Translations under genes and position numbers: made by a program | The notes under the pieces: model-generated | Seen by the model: the letters and a program-made list of their open reading frames with translations, nothing else | Databases searched by the model: none | Told to the model about the DNA's origin: nothing | Assembly: GCF_050436995.1 (NCBI RefSeq) | Contig: NC_134763.1 | Location: forward strand, 1,922,001-1,986,000 | Length of the DNA stretch: 64,000 nt | Direction of reading: 5' to 3' | DNA from: Anticarsia gemmatalis | Lineage: Eukaryota > Arthropoda > Insecta > Lepidoptera > Erebidae | Shown here: positions 56,960 to 64,000 of the stretch, one piece after another | Position numbering within the stretch: the stretch's first letter is position 1 | How the letters are laid out: each line of letters opens with the position of its first letter

Positions 56960-57035
56960 ATTTATGAAATAGATTTTAAATGTCGAAATCTCGATACTCG
57001 ATAGTACCGAGTGTAGAAAATTGTGCTTCTGAGTG
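56960..57035. repeat. Foldback MITE fragment
   Basis: 'gattttaaatgtcgaaatct' and 'cgatagtaccgagtgtagaa' match one end of the copy at 19302-19471. Confidence 0.45.
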
Positions 57036-57249
57036 TTTAGTCTGTCATATATGTAATTTGGTGTTTTAAACTCGCCTGACTTTCAGAATATGACTTCAAC
57101 TAAAACACTATCTTAAAGTTCAGTGGTTTGGCCTACGTCTGTCATTGAGTCGGAGAACTATTCCATATGTAAATTGTAGCAATTTAACTTTGAAACTTGC
57201 TACTCTGGAAACTGGAGCCAATTTCCCAATGACTTAGCGTTCCGCCAAT

Positions 57250-57715
57250 GTGCCTTTATGCTGCGTATACATTTGCCGTCGCTCTGTTACCGAGCTTCCA
57301 TCGTGCCGCTATCGTCCCGCCATCGTACCGCTGCCGCGCCGTTATCCTTTAAATTTCTGGCTGCTTACCAAGGTAATCGTACTTACTATACTTAAGTAAT
57401 ACTAGTGATAGAAGGACGCCGTTGATGTAACGTCTTCATAGCGCGCAGTTATTATCTAGGCGTCTTGTTTTTCTTTTTCGCATCCATCAAAGCGGCTTGC
57501 TGCTATTTTCAGACTTAAAGTTAAATGGCATGTACTGTATAATAAAATTAGGCACTGAAAGCACGACTTTTCTTAGTAGCAGTAGCTGTTAAAGTACAAC
57601 ATAAATTTAATGCGGTCAGAAATTAAACAAAAGAAAGTGCGGTGACGGTGCGGTGGCGGCGCAGCGGCGTTGCGTTGGCAGTGCGGTGGCGGCATGCAAA
57701 CGAGCCCTTAGAGTG
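57250..57715. repeat. GC-rich imperfect inverted repeats
   Basis: 'cgtgccgctatcgtcccgcc' with 'atcgtaccgctgccgcgccg' on the left face 'gcggtggcggcgcagcggcg' with 'gcggtggcggcatgcaaacg' on the right. Each side is a series of 9-11 bp CCGCCAtCGTA-like units. Possibly a diverged MITE. Confidence 0.4.
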
Positions 57716-58400
57716 CTTAAGCGCCCAATGAGAAGGCTTGTATCGTGACATGGGCTCCGTCAAACCGTTGTTAATTTGAACTGAATTATACAGGGCACCC
57801 GTCGCGTCGGTTCACTATCAAATTTGAAATCGGTTTCATGTGAAGCTTGTTTATAGGTAACGACAACGATACGACAACGATATTGAGTTGCCGTCATACT
57901 AGTTCAGCTTAGGCTTAGGAATGAAAACCGAATTCATTTCCACTTTTTACACGTGGAGGTTTTTGTTTCGAATGCAAATTATTATACAACAAAAATATCG
58001 TTAATTTGTCTGATTGTCACAATATGAGTGTTATTAATGAAATAATGTATATAAAATATTTGATTATTTTACCGATTACTCAAAACAAGAATGCTTACAA
58101 TTAAATGACTCTCGACCTTAAGATTTTAGGGCTAGGGAACATTTTATTAAAAATCGGTATCGTATCGGCCCCGTATCGCGTGGTGTACAAATCTCTTTAC
58201 ATGTAAATTACAGCTATTTATAGAGCTTGTAAATTGTTGTATTTTGTAAGAAGCCTGCGTGTGGCCTGTAATTATTTAATTTAGTGTCGAAATTCACTTT
58301 GTAGTCACAGTTTCTGTCAGTGTTAGTTTCGGCCATGTCCCTATCTAAGTGGCTTTGTTATTATTTAGTTTTACTCTGTTTTTAGTATACATCTTTAAAA

Positions 58401-58775
58401 GTGACTGTCTCTGTAGCGAAGCCGGTAGTGAATCGGACTACGAATCCTGAAGTCCCAAGTTTGGTTCCCGGTTCGGAGCAAAATGGTATTGTTCTTTTTC
58501 TAATTTGTATCCGGCTACTTACCCCAACGTCTCGAGTTCGGTTTCCAGATGGGACAAAGTACCTACTACTGTTTTTTTTCTAATATATATTAGATTTTTC
58601 TCTCAATAGCAGCCCGGAGTTTGGTAACGTGCCCCTGCCCGGTAAGTGGCAGTAAGATCGCCCTCTATTGCATGTGACTATAATTATTGATGGCGAGACA
58701 TGGACGTATTCACTTACTTATTACACCTCTGCCTAAACCTTCGGGAATAACAGGCGTGATATTATGTATGTACCT
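58401..58775 (+). mobile_element. tRNA-derived SINE, apparently dimeric head
   Basis: 'agtgactgtctctgtagcga' and 'agtttggttcccggttcgga' form a first head. 'cgtctcgagttcggtttcca' and 'gatgggacaaagtacctact' form a second. The body 'gcagcccggagtttggtaac' and tail 'ccttcgggaataacaggcgt' follow. Confidence 0.65.
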
Positions 58776-59104
58776 ATGTACAAAGTAAAATATCGTGTAC
58801 TGTAAATTCAGTGTTGTCCGTCCGTCAGTCACATAAAGACGGCTTGATTGACGCTCAAAAGTCATGTTTACTAATAACTATGTTTATCGTTTACCCGCCA
58901 AAAGGTACGATAAATAAACTTTAAAGACTGTTATCAAGGTCTTTAGGGACAGATCAAGGTGTGGCTCTCTTTTATTCTTTAGCCAAGGTTTGAGACTGAG
59001 AATTAACACATGTTTGCATCGTGAAAAACAAACAGTTAAAAGGTTTTTGATTTCAGTGATTATTTAGTTGTCAAGGTGTCTGGATATTGTTATTTATATA
59101 CTCA

Positions 59105-59415
59105 CTAGCTGACCCGCGCAACTTCGCTTGCGTCACATAAGAGAGAATGGATAAAAAAAATCCCCGTTTTTGTAACATTTTTTATTGCTACTCTGCTCCT
59201 CTTGGTTGTAGCGTGATGATATATAGCCTATAACCTTCCTTGATAAATGGGCAATCTAACACTGAAAGAATTTTTCAAATCGGACCAGTAGTTCCTGAGA
59301 TTAGCGCGTTCTAACAAACAAACAATCAAACAATCAAACAATCAAACAATCAAACAATCAAACAATCAAACAATCAAACAAACAAACTCTTCAGCTTTAT
59401 AATATTAAGTATAGA
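59105..59415 (-). mobile_element. Non-autonomous Helitron with expanded 8-bp microsatellite
   Basis: CTAGCTGACCCGCGCAACTT start, TCTATACTTAATATTATAAA 5' terminus. The internal AAAC stretch is replaced by seven perfect CAATCAAA units at 59323-59378. Confidence 0.88.
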
Positions 59416-60164
59416 TTCAGGTGCCAGCTGCGTAAAATTTGATTAAAATAAAAAAGAACCAGGTAGCCTATGTGTGTTAATCCGATCAATATTTAATTAT
59501 ACTCACAACTTTCGCATGTATCATTGAAGGTGGTCTTTAGTTAGTTACCTTTTATCTTAACAAAAGTATAATTAAGTAATGTTTTTATCTTTCATCACAA
59601 TGTGCACGGTTATTCGCAATTCAGTGGGCCGTCAGCCATTGCAGCTCGTCTCGTTCGTGGACGGTAATGAGTAATTTCCTCTCACTCCTACTGCTTTCGC
59701 TGCGATGATGTCATGCTTAATCGTCAGAACTAATCAATGTTTGTGTTGTTTTGTGTTCCTTGGTGATAAAATACTATAGGCAATTAGACTTGAAAGCAGT
59801 AAATTCATTGATTTACTGTCGACTATAATTTAGGCATTGAGAAATGATTATGAAAATGTGATCAGCTGATTAGCTCCTATAGCGTATTCCAACTGGAACT
59901 GTATTTTCCCAAGAAAATTTTCATGATATTTATGTGTGTAGTAATTTTTAAATGACTATTTCTAGAGAAAACTATAAAAAAGCAGTGTAAATGCAGTTTG
60001 ATCTGTCACGTAGCGAAAACCACCCAGTACAAAAATATCTTAAACCAAAAAGTCTCATTTGCCAACGTTCTCTAAAAAACCGCAACGATTCAGCATAACA
60101 GTATCAAACATAAATTGTATCCGCATAAAACCTTAGACTGGGCCAATATTTGGACCAAATTTAT

Positions 60165-60359
60165 TCAAATAAGGGGCAAAAATGTCCGCTCCCCAATATA
60201 GAGAGTCGCGCACGATTTCCCGAATATTTCAATGGAGTACACGTTCCAAGAATCTGGCCAACCTTTGCATAAGAAATGCAATATACCCTTTTCATATTGT
60301 TCATTTATTTTATTTATAAATTCCCGCGAAAATTGTCGCGCGCTTTTTCCGTCCGCCAT
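60165..60359 (-). CDS. Small ORF of uncertain status
   Basis: On the minus strand an ATG in AAAATGGCGGACGG opens 64 codons starting MADGKSARQFSREFINKINE and containing KGWPDSWNVYSIEIFGKS. The composition is protein-like and the surroundings (60300-60420) are CG-richer. It has no recognised domain; it could be a first exon, part of an old transposable element, or chance. Confidence 0.22.
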   Translation of the reverse strand: MADGKSARQFSREFINKINEQYEKGILHFLCKGWPDSWNVYSIEIFGKSCATLYIGERTFLPLI

Positions 60360-60808
60360 TTTGAAAGTCGTGGTTTTGGCGCGTAATTTATTGTCATTGC
60401 GCGTCGAGCCCAATTTTCCCTTTTTTCTTTTGCATGATTTTGATAAGTATTATTTTGTTTTATTTTTACGTGATTCTCTTATGTAAAGTTGTTCAGTTAA
60501 GGTAAATATCTGGCAATCTAGTTAGCTATTTTTTTTGTTCAAGACTTACATTATTTTATTTTAAAGTTTACCTTAGAAAAATGACTTTAACATAATATTT
60601 TTTTTGGCGCTGTATCCAACGGAAATCCTTTGCGTTTTCTCAAGCACATTATACGTTTTAAATTAGAGTCAGTTGACTTTCTATACGACACTTGATAGTT
60701 GGCTAGTAACTTACGAGAATTTTCAATTAAACCGACAATTTTTTTTAATGATTTTTTGATCAAACGCTTACTACTGGATAGTATTTAAGTGTGAACCGCG
60801 TTATAGAG

Positions 60809-60927
60809 TGGCGATTTCTTACTACTGTCGACTATCGACAACAAGTTTTGTACGAAAATCTGATCAACGCCCCTAGCGGGCGTAGTAGAAACTATTTTTG
60901 CAGTACATTTTAAAATTCAAACTCACT
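60809..60927. repeat. Foldback MITE, partial
   Basis: 'ttactactgtcgactatcga', 'gatcaacgcccctagcgggc' and 'gcagtacattttaaaattc'. Confidence 0.6.
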
Positions 60928-61374
60928 TGTATTGACCGTAAAAAATCGCGCCACAAGATCTAGAATTATAACCTAGTAACAGTGTACCTAGTCACACCCA
61001 AAAGTCGTCGAACTAACCAATTAATAACCAAAAGCTAAATTAAAACATTGCGTGTCAGTCCAAAATAACGTCGGTGAAGGTCACAAATCACTCTGTAATC
61101 CTTAAATAATTCCTTCAAGAGGCTTCGCGGCGCCACAATTACGGTTCAACATGTTTTCACGTGTTTTCCAAGCATTTTTCGTGGAGGGCCTTATAATTTT
61201 TGGTTATGCCGAGAAAAATCGAGGGTGTTATGTTTCAACGCGGAAGTCTTAAGGATTTCTTGTGGTTTCAGTAACGAAATGAAATGTATTTTTGTATTTT
61301 TTATGTAAAAAAAAGACGTGTTATTTAAGTCTTTTCTTATTGACTTTAGAGTTCTAGTCCAAAGAGTCACCAGT

Positions 61375-61522
61375 ATTGCGATTCTCTACAATCGGCACTA
61401 TCGAGTATCGGGTGTTTGACATTTAAAATGTACTGCAAAAATAGTTACTATTACTACGTCTGCCGCTAGAGGCACTGATCAGATCTTCATACGACATTTC
61501 TCGATATTCGATAGTAGTAGAG
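61375..61522. mobile_element. Foldback MITE
   Basis: 'attgcgattctctacaatcg' and 'gtagtagagtatcgggtat' are inverted ends, with 'gccgctagaggcactgatca' in the centre. Confidence 0.65.
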
Positions 61523-61830
61523 TATCGGGTATCAGGGAGATAGCAGATTTATAATCTAGATAAATACAGGAAACTTTTTGTCCCGGATTTAACCACGAGT
61601 ACGAAGTCGCGAGCAGAAGTTAGTATGTTTCAGAAACTAATCATTAAACTTTACTACCTTTTGCAAAATTATATATGCGAAAGTTTGTGAAAGTACCTAT
61701 ATTATGTATGTTTCTTACTCGGTCACGCAAAAACTATTGACTCGATTTTAATCAAATGTTATATATAAGCAGTTTGTAACTTGGATATCCATTAATTGAT
61801 ACCGACGAAGGAAATAACTATATTACAAAA

Positions 61831-62071
61831 CTAGCTGACCCGCGCAACTTCGCTTGCGTCACCTAAGAGAATGGGTCAAAATTTTTCCCGTTTTTGTATC
61901 ATTTTTCGTTGCTACTCCGCCCCTAATGACCCTAGCGACTAACACTAAAAGATTTTTACAAATCGGACCAGTAGTTCCTGCGATTAGCGCGTTCAAACAA
62001 ACAAACATACAATCAAACAAACATATTCTTCAGCTTTATAATACTAGTATAGATTATAATACTAGTATAGA
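61831..62071 (-). mobile_element. Non-autonomous Helitron with duplicated 5' terminus
   Basis: CTAGCTGACCCGCGCAACTT start. The 5' terminus TCTATACTAGTATTATAA occurs twice in tandem (62036-62053 and 62054-62071). The middle is shortened. Confidence 0.85.
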
Positions 62072-62747
62072 TAAAGTATCCTCGCCACGTCTGTCTGTTC
62101 ATAATAAACTAAACATCAACTAAACGTATTTGAATGCGGATTTAACCAATTCATAAGAAAGGATTTATTTGGTAACATTTACCAGGTAAGGCCGGGGAGA
62201 GCCGCTAGTATAAATAGGTTAATTTTGCTCCATGACTCCGGAAATTCTTTCACATATCAGATTCAATGGTGCATGAACTTTTATTTATGTCCATGCATAT
62301 TTCAATTCGTTTCATGGGTCATTTTGCAAAATCGGCACTTTTGGAGTACTGCGTGAAAATGTAAAAGATTAAAGTATTCAGTAACAAATGTTTTTTTTTG
62401 TAGTAGGATCATAGTTTAGTATGCAGTATATTGATTTCGCGATGTCATTGCAATGTATGGTATATTATACTTATTACACTTTGGCAAAATTCTGATCTTT
62501 TTACGAAAATTATGTATTTTGGCACATTTATCTTAGTATCTTTGTTTTTGTTCGCAAATATTGTTATTACCAAGAAGAGTGCCTTATATCCAAATAATTC
62601 CCTATCAATATAACAAGATAAATATACGAAAACTATTTCGACAGTCCTTAATTACAGACTCTTGTATCCACAAAAGGAAAACCCATTAAGATAAGATAAT
62701 GATAAAGGCGCTTCAATTAATACAGAAAAAGAGGAGGAAACACCCAC

Positions 62748-63125
62748 ACACACACATACACACATACAAACACACACACACACAAACACACTTTTTTTTT
62801 TTTTTAAATAACCCATATGAGTCCCACTGCAGGGCAAGGGTCTCCTCCCAAACGAGGGGGAGGGGTTAGGCCTTGAGTCCACCACGCTGGCCAAGTGCGG
62901 GTTGGGGACTTTGCATGCCCTCAATAAATGTATTAAACAAATTTTAGGTATGCAAGGTTTCCTCACGATGTTTTCCTTCACCGTTAGAGCAAGTGATAAT
63001 TATTTCTAATACACACATAACTTCGAAAAGTCATTGGTGTGTTGCCTCGGATTCGAACCTGCGACCACTTGCGTGGGAGGTGCCAACTTAAACCACTCGG
63101 CTATCACAAACACACACACAAACAT

Positions 63126-63182
<57 letters not shown>
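62748..63182. repeat. CA microsatellite split by a SINE
   Basis: CA-rich tract at 62748-62791 and a long pure CA tract within 63105-63182, separated by the SINE at 62792-63104. Open frames here only read the repeat. Confidence 0.85.
62792..63104 (-). mobile_element. tRNA-derived SINE (gtgatagccgagtgg type), complete
   Basis: Poly-A tail (as T) at 62792, '3' body 'ggttggggactttgcatgcc', 'gattcgaacctgcgaccact' (inverse of box B) and 'ccactcggctatca' (inverse of box A). The 11-bp duplication CACAAACACAC at 62781-62791 and 63105-63115 marks insertion into the microsatellite. Confidence 0.85.
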
Positions 63183-63183
<1 letters not shown>

Positions 63184-63480
63184 ATATTGACAAAAACACA
63201 GGCACAGAAAAATACGACAGAGTGTCACAACAGAAATATAAAAAGCCTTTTGTTCCGTGAAAATAAGAGAGAAAAAGTGTTGTCGAACATGTAGTAACGC
63301 GGAAACGGACCGCAAATGTGCGGTATCTCCACAGGACATATTCTGACACGATGCTCGTTGTAAATGGAGCTATGTGGGTTGGTAATGACGGGATTCAGAC
63401 GTGGGATGTGTATCATGATTCAAATTCCTGAGATACTGAGATGTAGAGTAAATATAGAACTGTATTGGAGTATTTGATAA

Positions 63481-63729
63481 AAATAATATAATAAAGCTGA
63501 AGAGTTTGTTTGTTTGTTTGTTTGAACGCGCTAATCTCAGGAACTACTGGTCCGATTTGAAAAATTCTTTCAGTATTAGATAGCCCATTTAACGAGGAAG
63601 GCTATAGGCTATATAACATCACGCTACGGTCATTACGAGCGGAGTAGCAACGAAAAATGTTACAAAAACGGGGAAAATTTTGACCCCATTCTCTTAGGTG
63701 ACGCAAGCGAAGTTGCGCGGGTCAGCTAG
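63481..63729 (+). mobile_element. Non-autonomous Helitron, 5' terminus altered
   Basis: The interior and 3' end (GGGTCAGCTAG at 63729) are typical. The TCTATACTAA start is replaced by 'aaataatataataaagctga'. Confidence 0.82.
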
Positions 63730-63971
63730 TATTTGATAAAAATGTAGTGATAGCAAAATGAACAGAAATTGTTTTATTTCATAACGAGATGATGTGCGAT
63801 AAGGTTATTGGTCCATAACGTGCTAAGTTAGGCAAATAACGTGTTCCACTAGAAAATTTGACGCTGAAACTAAGAATATGAACCAAAAAGTAACATTAAA
63901 TCTACTTTTGCTTAAAGTTGGTATTTACTGATAATTTAAAAACGATAAAAAATCGTGATCAACTGTACTAA

Positions 63972-64000
63972 AATATGTATGGATGTGAGTGAAGCAAGAT
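63972..64000 (-). repeat. Edge of an interspersed repeat
   Basis: 'gtatggatgtgagtgaagca' is the inverse of 'gcttcattcacatccatac' in the repeat at 42700-42845. It is cut by the window end. Confidence 0.45.

Larger units (their letters stand above)
46155..64000 (+). other. Apparent first coding intron of the exchanger gene
   Basis: No further NCX exon (CBD2 continuation or alpha-2 repeat) was found on the plus strand, so the intron runs to the window edge or beyond. Its contents are the repeats listed separately. Stretches at 46160-48750, 49940-50940, 55880-56950 and 62100-62740 hold nothing I can recognise. Confidence 0.7.

Noticed and set aside
62652..63349. Several ORFs over the CA tract, both strands
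   Set aside because: They read CA/TG repeats and the SINE, giving TH and VC runs; no independent coding evidence.

Overview
The window is AT-rich eukaryotic DNA with spliced genes, and almost certainly comes from a moth or butterfly (Lepidoptera). Four observations support this: GT-AG introns, recognisable animal proteins, very dense non-autonomous Helitrons of the type with a TCTATACTAA 5' end and a CTAG 3' end, and abundant tRNA- and 5S-related SINEs. I see no prokaryotic, CRISPR or viral genes.

Left part (1-7070): two genes lie head to head. On the minus strand are the first four coding exons of mitochondrial polynucleotide phosphorylase (PNPT1, 431-2729); the rest lies beyond the left edge. 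On the plus strand is the complete three-exon gene for the RNase P/MRP protein Rpp21 (3398-6745). They share about 670 bp between start codons. The second intron of RPP21 holds a 5'-truncated non-LTR retrotransposon with a long uninterrupted reverse transcriptase ORF.

Middle-left (7779-14519): two paralogous genes I cannot name face each other tail to tail. Each has two exons split by an intron at the same codon and in the same phase. Each encodes a secretory signal, a six-cysteine clip-like module and a very basic Arg/Lys helix. Between them lies an isolated 38-codon exon-like segment on the minus strand (10091-10204).

Middle (14.5-44 kb): no gene I can defend, apart from one exon-like GC-rich patch near 28.3 kb. 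The region is a mosaic of Helitrons, tRNA-derived SINEs, two 5S-rRNA-like SINE subfamilies, foldback MITEs, a Tc1/mariner-type hairpin MITE, a hAT element carrying a relic of the transposase C-terminus, and a 21-bp minisatellite. Several insertions are nested, with target-site duplications that can be read directly.

Right (44.1-64 kb): the large first coding exon of a sodium/calcium exchanger (Calx/NCX, 44494-46154, plus strand). It is followed by at least 17.8 kb that appears to be its first coding intron and again consists of repeats.

The named genes do not form one pathway. PNPT1 and RPP21 are both RNA-processing genes and may share a promoter; the exchanger is unrelated. Repeat boundaries were found by eye, so small offsets are possible except where TSDs or terminal motifs are quoted.
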